This document shows, one piece after another, positions 33,241 through 44,800 of a stretch of DNA of 64,000 bases. Where the stretch lies: assembly GCF_030463535.1 (NCBI RefSeq), contig NC_132879.1:22501-86500 (forward strand), in the 5' to 3' direction. Every line of letters begins with the position of its first letter. Position 1 is the first letter of the stretch. The position numbers and the translations under genes are program-made. The notes under the pieces were generated by a model. That model worked only from the letters and a program-made list of their open reading frames with translations. It was not told where the DNA came from and did no database searches. The stretch comes from Salminus brasiliensis. Taxonomy: Eukaryota > Chordata > Actinopteri > Characiformes > Bryconidae.

Positions 33241-33879
33241 TCAGGATCAATCCTGATGACCAATCAGATGACCTGGTCCCAGAAAGTGAAAAGACCATGT
33301 ATCGCTATTACTGCCAAGCGGCGATGGTGTTGCAGGCGCTTTCAGTGGCCCGGAGTGGTCAAAGGTATGACCATAAGTGTATCTCTTAACAGCTTACAGG
33401 AGAGCATACCTTTGATAAGCCGCCATTCTTATTATGAAGCGTACACATTAATAATTGTTGATTTTCCACTGCTATACCTGCTGAGGTTTTCTGAATTTTG
33501 GGAACGAGTAAGAAGCAGCTGCCTGAGATCTAAGTATGGTAGAATGGTGTTCAGTACTCACTAAACTCCATAGACAGCTGATGCTGCTAAAACTTGCACT
33601 TTACCCACAATCAGGTGTACTTCAATGTGTCCTTATTACTTATATTACTCGCTGTTTACTAGGTTGTCATGTCTTTCTTACATGTCGGTGCCTTTTAGAA
33701 TTTTGTACCATTTTGTAAGTTGAGTGGCTTCTTAAATTTTATTGTCCAATAAAGCTCTTTCTAAATTCTAATTCTAAGTGGTTGAGTGCTCAATACTTAA
33801 TCCTTAAGATGGTTCTTTGATTCTGAACTTTGAAGAACTTTGCATTACTGGGTCGCCATCAACCTGCAAAGATGTCCTG

Positions 33880-34200
33880 TCCTACACTTACTGGGTGGTT
33901 CCTGTCGTCTGCACAATCTACTGGGCCAATGACTTTGATGGTCTCACAGACAGCTGAACAAACTTTTTCTTCACATTTGGACCCAATTCCCTCCCCAATT
34001 TTAGATGTCCTTATTCCTGATCTGGTGCCTATCCTTATCCCTGTTACTGTCTAACCTAAAACATAAACCCCCAGTGAGCAGCCAACGGTGACAGTGGCAA
34101 GGAAAACTCCCTCAGAGCTGGAGGAAGAAACCTCAGGAGGAACCAAGACTCACACGGGGGACCCGACCCGTCCTCCTCTGATCAGAACTATTTAAAAATT
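33880..34200. mobile_element. Dispersed fish repeat fragment
   Basis: CCCAGTGAGCAGCCAACGGT, GACAGTGGCAAGGAAAACTC and AAACCTCAGGAGGAACCAAG are phrases of a very common dispersed fish repeat of the type whose other end is at 29,491. It is non-coding. Confidence 0.6.
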
Positions 34201-34529
34201 ATTGATTGTCACTGAACCAGAGAGATTTATTTTATTTTTTGAAGCAACTTTATTTGAACATTAAAAACTGAAACACATCACCATGCAGTACAACACTGCA
34301 GGACCCTCAAAACAAAATGAGGCATGAAACCCTTTCACACACTCTGCTCCAAGGGCTGGCAAAGGCCAGCTCCCCTTCCTCCACACTACACAAAATACCA
34401 TTGAGGCACAATTTCACTTCAAAAACCTCAATGGTACTCATGAGCCTGTGAAACCCAAAATCCAAACGGATCCTGGATTCCACCAGAGCCAGGAACAATG
34501 GCAAGACCTACAGCACGAGACACAACAGG
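34201..34529 (-). other. Possible LINE 3'-region remnant
   Basis: A minus-strand frame at 34,307-34,504 with no domain that I can name. It lies directly beside the second ORF1-like copy. It could be the tail of a preceding Tx1-like element, but this is only a guess from position. Confidence 0.25.
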
Positions 34530-35570
34530 GTGAGAAACACAAAGCTAGGACTTCTCAAAGCTGCTTCATCATCATCATCATCATCCCAGTAAAGCTCCTG
34601 CAGAGTGACCTGCTCCTCACCTTTGTTCCTCATTACTGCACGGACTGAAAGTAATCATCCACCATGACCCCCTTCACATTTGTAGTCTTGCTGAGGAACA
34701 GGCTGATCTGTGGGCATCACAGGAGTTCGGCTGACTTCCTGACATGTCGCTGTCAGAGTCCTCCAAAGTACCAGAATCTTCAGCCAAGGCTTATTTGCGT
34801 TGCTCACCCCTGGGAGCTCCCTGTGTCCTCCCTGACCTAAACAGAGTTTCTTCAGCTACAACCTCAGTGTCCAGGCCATCTCCCTCCACCAAACCAGCCG
34901 CAGCAACCACCTCACCCTGACCAGCAGAGGCCACAGTTCCAGTAGGTTCAGGTTTCGAACCAGAACTCACCGGACTCACCTCGCCAACAGGCCCAGCTAC
35001 TGCACCCCCCCTCAGGCTGCACCTGAGACAGTCCCCTCTGTGGCATCAGCCCTAGGTTGAGCACCACCAGACTCAATCTCCCCTCCAGACCCCCCAGCCA
35101 CAGCAGGTTCAGGCACCACCCCTGCACCCATACCAGCCAGGTGTCCTCCACCCTCAGAAGCTAAAGAGCTTGTAGCTCTCGACGTACATTCATCCGCCTC
35201 AAAAGGTCGCAAACTCCTTAAAGGCCACCTCCTGTTCACACCCACAACACATCATGTGATCAGTGGGAGCATAAAGCACACAGTCAAGCCGTCGATTCTG
35301 ACCGTGAAGCTCAGGCTGAGATCTGCAGCTCTGTCTCTCAGCACCATGTACACTTACAGCCTGTAGCAGATAACATGAGTTTGACCACTGAAATGGATCA
35401 TTTTTACAGGAGACCGGACCTGACCCAAACGAGACCGTTCAGAGATCAACGCCTGGTCAGTCATGAAGGGAGGGACGTTCAATAAAATGACCTTAGCAGG
35501 ACGATCGAGTTCCCTGAACCACGACGACAGTCTGAACTACAGTGTTCGCTTTCTCAGCTCTGACGCACTC
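34530..35570 (-). mobile_element. ORF1-like region of the Tx1/L1-like LINE, copy 2
   Basis: Nearly identical to 23,430-24,240 over most of its length, starting at GAGAAACACAAAGCTAGGAC and including the (ATC)n run (34,567-34,584). It carries an extra ~200-bp segment (about 34,745-34,945) and an extra ~45-bp piece near 35,170-35,210 not present in copy 1. Frames are broken. The endonuclease/RT part found beside copy 1 is absent here. Confidence 0.6.
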
Positions 35571-36510
35571 CTCCACCTCTCACACAGCCAGCACACTGCT
35601 GCACTCCTCCACCTCTCACACAGCCAGCACACTGCTGCACTCCTCCACCTCTCACACAGCCAGCACACTGCAGAACTCCACCAACACTCCACCACCTCTC
35701 CAACCGCCAGTACACCTCTCCACTCCACCACCTCTTCCACAGCCAGCACACCCCTGCACTCCACCACCTCTCCTACAGCCAGCACACCTTTGCACTCCAC
35801 CACCTCTCCCCCAGCCAGCCCACAGCTCTACTCCTCCAACTCTCCCCAGCCAGCCCACAGCTCTACTCCTCCAACTCTCCCCCACCTCTCCCACAGCCAG
35901 CACACTGCTGCTGCTGAACTTCACCACCACTCCAATGAACAGCACACCGCTGCACTCCACCACCCCTCCCCCAGCCAGCACACCACTCCAATCCTCCACC
36001 TCTCCCCCAGCCAGCACACCGCTCCAATCCTCCACCTCTCCACCACCTCTTCCCCAGCCAGCACACCATTCAAATCCTCCATCTTTCTCAATGCCAGTCC
36101 ACCGCTCCAATCCTCCACCTCTCCCACAGCCAGCACTCTGCTTCACTCCTCCACCTTTCCACCACCTCTCCCATAGCCAGCACACTGCTCGACTCCACCA
36201 TCTTTCCACCACCTCTCACAGCAGCACACTGCTCCACTCCTCCACCACCTCTCCCACAGCCAGCACACCGCTGCACTCCTCCACCTCTCCACCACCTCTC
36301 CCCCAGCCAGCACTCTGCTCCATTCCACCTCTCCATCACCTCTCTCACCGCCTGCACACCCCTCCACTCCACCAACTCTCCCACAGCCAGCACTCTGCTC
36401 CACTCCTCCACCTCTCCACCACCTCTCCACACCCCTGCACTCCACCACCTCTCTCTCCGCCTGCACACACCTCCACTCCACCACCTCTCACACCGCTGTC
36501 ACTGCACTAC
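35565..36510. repeat. Minisatellite of CCACCTCTCCCACAGCCAGC type, copy 2
   Basis: About 945 bp of imperfect ~33-36-bp units (CCACCTCTCCCACAGCCAGC plus ACACCGCTGCACTC variants), three times longer than the sister array at 24,230-24,530. Long Pro/Ser/Thr and Gly/Trp-rich frames on both strands (up to 348 codons) follow from the repeat period and are not genes. Confidence 0.9.
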
Positions 36511-36517
36511 ACATCTC

Positions 36518-36519
<2 letters not shown>

Positions 36520-36556
<37 letters not shown>
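36520..36556. repeat. (GA)n microsatellite
   Basis: Pure GA run directly after the minisatellite. Confidence 0.9.
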
Positions 36557-36559
<3 letters not shown>

Positions 36560-37212
36560 CACCTTTCCAGCTCGGGTCACACTGCTGAATGAGGCCCCTA
36601 GTTCCAAGCACCTGGAATCAGCACCTGCAATCAGCCCGTCGTCATGGAAATGCTTCTATTGGCCCTGTCCCCTATTCCAGCCCATTATGACGTCACCCAC
36701 TGCCTCAAACTGCAGATTCCTCCCAGTCTGAACTGGATTACAGGACAGCGTCTGAACAGCTGCCCAGATTCTCTAGATCTGGATCTAGATTAGAGTCTCT
36801 AATGATCCGTTTATTCAGCAGAGTTTCACTGTTTTCACAATATGGAGGAATTTATCTCTGGAATTCTCTCAAACAGAAAATCCTTTAGAATATTAGAAAT
36901 AAAATGATTCTTTTTAATAATATATATCACATCATCATTCACATTCTGAGACAGAGGATATATAAGGCTCTATATTTGATCAGGTGACATTATGATGCTG
37001 ATTAACTAAATAAAAAATCATTAAAAATAACTTTTAGATCATAAATAACACAAATAACAAAACTTACCAAAACTACTACAAACATTTCTCTCTTTTAACT
37101 AACTACAAATCCCAGATGAACCCCAAAGCATTATGGGAGCACTCCTGTGCCACTGTGTCCTCATGTCATGTTGGGGGTTCATTCCTCTGGTCAGATCGTG
37201 GCCTTTATAAAC
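36557..37212. other. Single-copy flank left of the 2-kb tandem array
   Basis: AT-rich sequence with no ORF that I support. Just before the array stands CCTTTATAAACCCC (37,202-37,215), TATA-like, and unique to the first unit; the other units have TTGCCACTATTG there. Confidence 0.5.
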
Positions 37213-37269
37213 CCCTATTGGCTCTGATCTGCTGTCAGTTTCAGGAGCTGTCTCTCTCTGAGCTGTTCA

Positions 37270-37566
37270 GTGGAACTGCAAGTGGACATTTCTGAGGGAC
37301 AGAATCTCTCACTGGAACACCATCTCCAGATCTGGGGACGTTTTCTCCAGACTCTTCATCCATCATTACAGACATCACTCATGTCCGTCTGCAAGAAAGA
37401 ACAAATGCTGGAGAAAAATGAGCTGGGCGAGTTTCTCAGACTGTCCTGTACCCAGAACTCTTTGCGGTGGACCCCTGGCCTCACGCCTTCTCAAGTCTAC
37501 CTGGGATTTCTTGCGCCCCACCTGCAATACCTACACCCACGCTTTGAGAAACGCTGCCTTTTATGA
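37270..37566 (+). other. 98-codon ORF, unit 1 of the tandem array (six further copies)
   Basis: Further copies are at 39,191-39,487, 41,532-41,828, 43,870-44,166, 45,625-45,921, 47,543-47,839 and 49,448-49,744. The predicted peptide starts M(E/K)LQVDISEGQ and includes LQIWGRFLQTLHPSLQTS, KKEQMLEKNE and a C-terminal YLHPRFEKRCLL. I see no signal peptide, membrane segment or known motif. Between copies I count about six amino-acid-changing differences (E/K at 2, L/Q, L/P, Y/F, L/F, A/V) and about two silent ones. That is what unconstrained sequence would give, and the flanking non-coding DNA is equally conserved. An overlapping frame (64 codons) is open too. It could be a young or pseudo-exon, or chance. 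No family is recognised. Confidence 0.3.
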
Positions 37567-37892
37567 AAGTCTTCTACAGCCTGGTTCTTCAGCTCACTGT
37601 CACTCAGACTAGAGTCAAACAGCTCCACTAATCCCACCTGAACCACCACCCACAGAGCTGAACCGGCCCCCCGTCCAGAAGATCAGCAGAAGAAGAAGAG
37701 AGGAGACTAAGGGTCGAACAGCAGCTCTGTTGCTCTGATAGAGGCAAACCAATGCAACAACTGCTATCTCTGCCCTTTAATGAACAGGAGCGCCCCCTGC
37801 TGCACCCAATCACAGCATCCTGCATTAAAATGGGTGAGAGAGGAAGAAAGAGGACAAAGAGACAAAAACAGGAAGAAGGGTGGGGTCAAGTC

Positions 37893-38384
37893 CAGGGCTG
37901 CCGTGATGAGTGGCTGTAGTAGATGTGCTTAATGCTGAAAATGCTTCAACGTCAATATTTGAAGTTTATTCCGTAACCCACTGCACTGCTAACTGTTCTA
38001 TCTGACTGTTCTCTCTGACTGTTCTTCTGAGGTTCTGTCTGACTGTTCTCTCTGACTGTTCTTCTGAGGTTCTGTATGACTGTTCTGCTGAGGTTCTGTC
38101 TGACTGTTCTGTTGGACTGTTCTGCTAAAGTTCTGTCTGACTGTTCTCTCTGACTGTTCTGTCTGACTGTTCTGCTGAGGTTCTGTTTGACTGTTCTGTT
38201 GGACTGTTCTGCTGAAGTTCTGTCTGACTGTTCTGCTGAGAGTGTTTTTAAAGCTACACTCTTACAGTTTTGTCAAATAGGGAATATTAAAAGCTCAGTC
38301 ATTTGGGGGAGAATTAACCGTTTGGATCAATCGACTAATCAATACACTAATTAATATAAAAATAATCCTTATTGTCAGCCCTAG
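37893..38384. mobile_element. Possible non-autonomous hAT-like element within the array unit
   Basis: The left end CAGGGCTGCCGTGATGAG and the right end TTATTGTCAGCCCTA resemble the short CAGGGCTG-type inverted ends of fish hAT elements, with AT-rich sequence containing ATCGACTAATCAATACAC next to the right end. The flanks GTCAAGTC and GTCAGAAC are only a weak 8-bp duplication match. The GTTCTGTCTGACT minisatellite (37,995-38,240) lies inside. Equivalent segments are present in units 2-6. No transposase. Confidence 0.4.
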
Positions 38385-38694
38385 TCAGAACACCCATTCC
38401 CAGCTTCAGTTTGGGTCCCATCCTCGTCCTCGGCCCCGGCTGCGATTTTGGTCCCTTCGGTAACAGTTTCGAGTCTGGTGTAGCGTCTAATTCTGTGTTT
38501 TAGAAGCAAACCTTTAAAAGAAGATTGGGTCTCACTCGCGTGTTTCAAACACTGGTTGTTAGACTGACAGAAAAGGAGGTACAAAAGGATCTGCAGGAAT
38601 CGGAGCTCCACATCACCAGACTGTAACTGTTCTTTATTTTATCCTGTGTTGCCCTCTACTGGTATTAACACAGTATTACACAACCCTAACTCTC

Positions 38695-38860
38695 TACAAC
38701 CCTACAATCTTACTGCCCTACAATCCTACAACCCTACTGCCCTACAATCCTACTGCCCTACAATCCTACTGCCCTACAATCCTACTGCCCTACAATCCTA
38801 CTGCCCTACAAATCTTACTGCCCTACAACCTGACTTCCCTACAACCTGACTTCCCTAAAA
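38695..38860. repeat. 16-bp CTACAATCCTACTGCC minisatellite
   Basis: Tandem 16-mers interspersed with CCTACAACCCTACTGCC variants; copy number differs between units (longest in unit 3, about 40,985-41,185). Tyr/Asn/Pro/Thr/Leu-rich frames across it are artefacts. Confidence 0.9.
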
Positions 38861-41800
38861 CCCTGCTAGGTGATGCTATTGGTCCTGTGTTAACCCTGCA
38901 GAGGCGGAGCCTAGCTCAGGTGGTCTGCAGTAGCTGTTATTACAGGTTTAGCTGTTATTTGGGATCTGTTGAAACTGAGTGACTCGTTTGTTTTACATAT
39001 ATTTTATTTGTTACTGTAACTCTGATGTGCAAAAATAATAATAATAATAATAATAGTAATAATAGTAATGCATTTTAAACCGTATGTTCCATATTTACTA
39101 TCACAGTTATTCACTGCCACTTTGCCACTATTGCCCTATTGGCTCTGATCTGCTGTCAGTTTTAGGAGCTGTCTCTCTCTGAGCTGTTCAGTGAAACTGC
39201 AAGTGGACATTTCTGAGGGACAGAATCTCTCACTGGAACACCATCTCCAGATCTGGGGACGTTTTCTCCAGACTCTTCATCCATCATTACAGACATCACT
39301 CATGTCCGTCTGCAAGAAAGAACAAATGCTGGAGAAAAATGAGCCGGGCGAGTTTCTCAGACTGTCCTGTACCCAGAACTCTTTGCGGTGGACCCCTGGC
39401 CTCACGCCTTCTCAAGTCTTCCTGGGATTTTTTGTGCCCCACCTGCAATACCTACACCCACGCTTTGAGAAACGCTGCCTTTTATGAAAGTCTTCTACAG
39501 CCTGGTTCTTCAGCTCACTGTCACTCAGACTAGAGTCAAACAGCTCCACTAATCCCACCTGAACCACCACCCACAGAGCTGAACCGGCCCCCCGTCCAGA
39601 AGATCAGCAGAAGAAGAAGAGAGGAGACTAAGGGTCGAACAGCAGCTCTGTTGCTCTGATAGAGGCAAACCAATGCAACAACTGCTATCTCTGCCCTTTA
39701 ATGAACAGGAGCGCCCCCTGCTGCACCCAATCACAGCATCCTGCATTAAAATGGGTGAGAGAGGAAGAAAGAGGACAAAGAGACAAAAACAGGAAGAAGC
39801 GTGGGGTCAAGTCCAGGGCTGCCGTGATGAGTGGCTGTAGTAGATGTGCTTAATGCTGAAAATGCTTCAACGTCAATATTTGAAGTTTATTCCGTAACCC
39901 ACTGCAACGCTGACTGTTCTATCTGACTGTTCTGTCTGACTGTTCTTCTGAGGTTCTGTCTGACTGTTCTCTCTGACTGTTCTTCTGAGGTTCTGTCTGA
40001 CTGTTCTGACTGTTCTGTTTGACTGTTCTGCTGAGGTTCTGTCTGACTGTTCTGTTTGACTGTTCTTCTAAGGTTCTGTCTGACTGTTCTGCTGAGGTTC
40101 TGTCTGACTTTTCTGTTGGACTGTTCTGCTGAAGTTCTGTCTGACTGTTCTGTCTGACTGTCCTGTTTGACTGTTCTGCTGAGGTTCTGTCTGACTGTTC
40201 TCTCTGACTGTTCTTCTGAGGTTCTGTCTGACTGTTCTGCTGAGGTTCTGTCTGACTGTTCTGTTGGATTGTCCTGTTTGACTGTTCTGTTTGACTGTTC
40301 TGCTGAGGTTCTGTCTGACTGTTCTTCTGAGGTTCTGTCTGACTGTTCTCTCTGACTGTTCTTCTGAGGTTCTGTCTGACTGTTCTGACTGTTCTGTTTG
40401 ACTGTTCTGCTGAGGTTCTGTCTGACTGTTCTGTTTGACTGTTCTTCTAAGGTTCTGTCTGACTGTTCTGCTGAGGTTCTGTCTGACTTCTGTTGGACTG
40501 TTCTGCTGAAGTTCTGTCTGACTGTTCTGCTGAGAGTGTTTTTAAAGCTACACTCTTACAGTTTTGTCAAATAGGGAATATTAAAAGCTCAGTCATTTGG
40601 GGGAGAATTAACCGTTTGGATCAATCGACTAATCAATACACTAATTAATATAAAAATAATCCTTATTGTCAGCCCTAGTCAGAACACCCATTCCCAACTT
40701 CAGTTTGGGTCCCATCCTCGTCCTCGGCCCCGGCTACGATTTTGGTCCCTTCGGTAACAGTTTCGAGTCTGGTGTAGCGTCTAATTCTGTGTTTTAGAAG
40801 CAAACCTTTAAAAGAAGATTGGGTCTCACTCGCGTGTTTCAAACACTGGTTGTTAGACTGACAGAAAAGGAGGTACAAAAGGATCTGGAGGAATCGGAGC
40901 TCCACATCACCAGACTGTAACTGTTCTTTATTTTATCCTGTGTTGCCCTCTACTGGTATTAACACAGTATTACACAACCCTAACTCTCTACAACCCTACA
41001 ATCTTACTGCCCTACAATCCTACAACCCTACTGCCCTACAATCCTACTGCCCTACAATCCTACTGCCCTACAATCCTACTGCCCTACAATCCTACAACCC
41101 TACTGCCCTACAATCCTACTGCCCTACAATCCTACAACCCTACTGCCCTACAATCCTACTGCCCTACAACCTGACTTCCCTACAACCTGACTTCCCTAAA
41201 ACCCTGCTAGGTGATGCTATTGGTCCTGTGTTAACCCTGCAGAGGCGGAGCCTAGCTCAGGTGGTCTGCAGTAGCTGTTATTACAGGTTTAGCTGTTATT
41301 TGGGATCTGTTGAAACTGAGTGACTCGTTTGTTTTACATATATTTTATTTGTTACTGTAACTCTGATGTGCAAAAATAATAATAATAATAATAATAGTAA
41401 TAATAGTAATGCATTTTAAACCGTATGTTCCATATTTACTATCACAGTTATTCACTGCCACTTTGCCACTATTGCCCTATTGGCTCTGATCTGCTGTCAG
41501 TTTTAGGAGCTGTCTCTCTCTGAGCTGTTCAGTGGAACTGCAAGTGGACATTTCTGAGGGACAGAATCTCTCACTGGAACACCATCTCCAGATCTGGGGA
41601 CGTTTTCTCCAGACTCTTCATCCATCATTACAGACATCACTCATGTCCGTCTGCAAGAAAGAACAAATGCTGGAGAAAAATGAGCCGGGCGAGTTTCTCA
41701 GACTGTCCTGTACCCAGAACTCTTTGCGGTGGACCCCTGGCCTCACGCCTTCTCAAGTCTTCCTGGGATTTTTTGTGCCCCACCTGCAATACCTACACCC

Positions 41801-44800
41801 ACGCTTTGAGAAACGCTGCCTTTTATGAAAGTCTTCTACAGCCTGGTTCTTCAGCTCACTGTCACTCAGACTAGAGTCAAACAGCTCCACTAATCCCACC
41901 TGAACCACCACCCACAGAGCTGAACCGGCCCCCCGTCCAGAAGATCAGCAGAAGAAGAAGAGAGGAGACTAAGGGTCGAACAGCAGCTCTGTTGCTCTGA
42001 TAGAGGCAAACCAATGCAACAACTGCTATCTCTGCCCTTTAATGAACAGGAGCGCCCCCTGCTGCACCCAATCACAGCATCCTGCATTAAAATGGGTGAG
42101 AGAGGAAGAAAGAGGACAAAGAGACAAAAACAGGAAGAAGCGTGGGGTCAAGTCCAGGGCTGCCGTGATGAGTGGCTGTAGTAGATGTGCTTAATGCTGA
42201 AAATGCTTCAACGTCAATATTTGAAGTTTATTCCGTAACCCACTGCAACGCTGACTGTTCTATCTGACTGTTCTGTCTGACTGTTCTTCTGAGGTTCTGT
42301 CTGACTGTTCTCTCTGACTGTTCTTCTGAGGTTCTGTCTGACTGTTCTGACTGTTCTGTTTGACTGTTCTGCTGAGGTTCTGTCTGACTGTTCTGTTTGA
42401 CTGTTCTTCTAAGGTTCTGTCTGACTGTTCTGCTGAGGTTCTGTCTGACTTTTCTGTTGGACTGTTCTGCTGAAGTTCTGTCTGACTGTTCTGTCTGACT
42501 GTCCTGTTTGACTGTTCTGTTTGACTGTTCTGCTGAGGTTCTGTCTGACTGTTCTCTCTGACTGTTCTTCTGAGGTTCTGTCTGACTGTTCTGCTGAGGT
42601 TCTGTCTGACTGTTCTGTTGGATTGTCCTGTTTGACTGTTCTGTTTGACTGTTCTGCTGAGGTTCTGTCTGACTGTTCTTCTGAGGTTCTGTCTGACTGT
42701 TCTCTCTGACTGTTCTTCTGAGGTTCTGTCTGACTGTTCTGACTGTTCTGTTTGACTGTTCTGCTGAGGTTCTGTCTGACTGTTCTGTTTGACTGTTCTT
42801 CTAAGGTTCTGTCTGACTGTTCTGCTGAGGTTCTGTCTGACTTCTGTTGGACTGTTCTGCTGAAGTTCTGTCTGACTGTTCTGCTGAGAGTGTTTTTAAA
42901 GCTACACTCTTACAGTTTTGTCAAATAGGGAATATTAAAAGCTCAGTCATTTGGGGGAGAATTAACCGTTTGGATCAATCGACTAATCAATACACTAATT
43001 AATATAAAAATAATCCTTATTGTCAGCCCTAGTCAGAACACCCATTCCCAGCTTCAGTTTGGGTCCCATCCTCGTCCTCGGCCCCGGCTACGATTTTGGT
43101 CCCTTCGGTAACAGTTTCGAGTCTGGTGTAGCGTCTAATTCTGTGTTTTAGAAGCAAACCTTTAAAAGAAGATTGGGTCTCACTCGCGTGTTTCAAACAC
43201 TGGTTGTTAGACTGACAGAAAAGGAGGTACAAAAGGATCTGGAGGAATCGGAGCTCCACATCACCAGACTGTAACTGTTCTTTATTTTATCCTGTGTTGC
43301 CCTCTACTGGTATTAACACAGTATTACACAACCCTAACTCTCTACAACCCTACAATCTTACTGCCCTACAATCCTACAACCCTACTGCCCTACAATCCTA
43401 CTGCCCTACAATCCTACTGCCCTACAATCCTACAACCCTACTGCCCTACAATCCTACTGCCCTACAATCCTACAACCCTACTGCCCTACAATCCTACTGC
43501 CCTACAACCTGACTTCCCTACAACCTGACTTCCCTAAAACCCTGCTAGGTGATGCTATTGGTCCTGTGTTAACCCTGCAGAGGCGGAGCCTAGCTCAGGT
43601 GGTCTGCAGTAGCTGTTATTACAGGTTTAGCTGTTATTTGGGATCTGTTGAAACTGAGTGACTCGTTTGTTTTACATATATTTTATTTGTTACTGTAACT
43701 CTGATGTGCAAAAATAATAATAATAATAATAATAGTAATAATGGTAATGCATTTTAAACCGTATGTTCCATATTTACTATCACAGTTATTCACTGCCACT
43801 TTGCCACTATTGCCCTATTGGCTCTGATCTGCTGTCAGTTTTAGGAGCTGTCTCTCTCTGAGCTGTTCAGTGAAACTGCAAGTGGACATTTCTGAGGGAC
43901 AGAATCTCTCACTGGAACACCATCTCCAGATCTGGGGACGTTTTCTCCAGACTCTTCATCCATCATTACAGACATCACTCATGTCCGTCTGCAAGAAAGA
44001 ACAAATGCTGGAGAAAAATGAGCCGGGCGAGTTTCTCAGACTGTCCTGTACCCAGAACTCTTTGCGGTGGACCCCTGGCCTCACACCTTCTCAAGTCTAC
44101 CTGGGATTTCTTGCGCCCCACCTGCAATACCTACACCCACGCTTTGAGAAACGCTGCCTTTTATGAAAGTCTTCTACAGCCTGGTTCTTCAGCTCACTGT
44201 CACTCAGACTAGAGTCAAACAGCTCCACTAATCCCACCTGAACCACCACCCACAGAGCTGAACCGGCCCCCCGTCCAGAAGATCAGCAGAAGAAGAAGAG
44301 AGGAGACTAAGGGTCGAACAGCAGCTCTGTTGCTCTGATAGAGGCAAACCAATGCAACAACTGCTATCTCTGCCCTTTAATGAACAGGAGCGCCCCCTGC
44401 TGCACCCAATCACAGCATCCTGCATTAAAATGGGTGAGAGAGGAAGAAAGAGGACAAAGAGACAAAAACAGGAAGAAGCGTGGGGTCAAGTCCAGGGCTG
44501 CCGTGATGAGTGGCTGTAGTAGATGTGCTTAATGCTGAAAATGCGTCAACGTCAATATTTGAAGTTTATTCCGTAACCCACTGCAACGCTGACTGTTCTG
44601 TCTGACTGTTCTTCTGAGGTTCTGTCTGACTGTTCTGCTGAGGTTCTGTTTGACTTCTGACTGTTCTGTTTGACTGTTCTGCTGAAGTTCTGTCTGACTG
44701 TTCTGTTTGACTGTTCTGCTGAAGTTCTGTCTGACTGTTCTGTCTGACTGTCCTGTCTGACTGTTCTGCTGAAGTTCTGTCTGACTGTTCTGTCTGACTG

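Larger units (their letters stand above)
31110..33870 (+). pseudogene. Recombinase-SET family, copy C: plus strand, deleted
   Basis: Homologous blocks in order: the end of exon 1 (about 31,136-31,352, stops present), exon 2 (31,450-31,593), exon 3 (31,997-32,300; LTKSMETQDFLASLQSTDIS, RKPISKAHSQEVCKAR), then exon 4 from about 32,444, split by a LINE at 32,527-33,240 and resuming at 33,241-33,365 (SEKTMYRYYCQAAMVLQALS). Downstream sequence jumps to the 3' UTR (33,540-33,870), which aligns to 16,050-16,380 of copy B. Exons 5-10 are absent, so the recombinase Tyr and the SET domain are lost. Exon 3 is closer to copy A than to copy B, suggesting that A and C belong to one subfamily. A long (GT)n run plus G tract sits in intron 2. 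Confidence 0.82.

Noticed and set aside
35542-36588. 348-codon and other long ORFs
   Set aside because: Minisatellite with units near 33-36 bp opens frames on both strands.
37628-37825. 65-codon minus-strand ORF repeated in all seven units
   Set aside because: Retained only because the units are nearly identical; no domain, and it overlaps the conserved non-coding part.
38381-38611. 76-codon minus-strand ORF repeated in most units
   Set aside because: It overlaps the AT-rich right end of the possible hAT-like element and has no family resemblance; its conservation equals that of flanking DNA.
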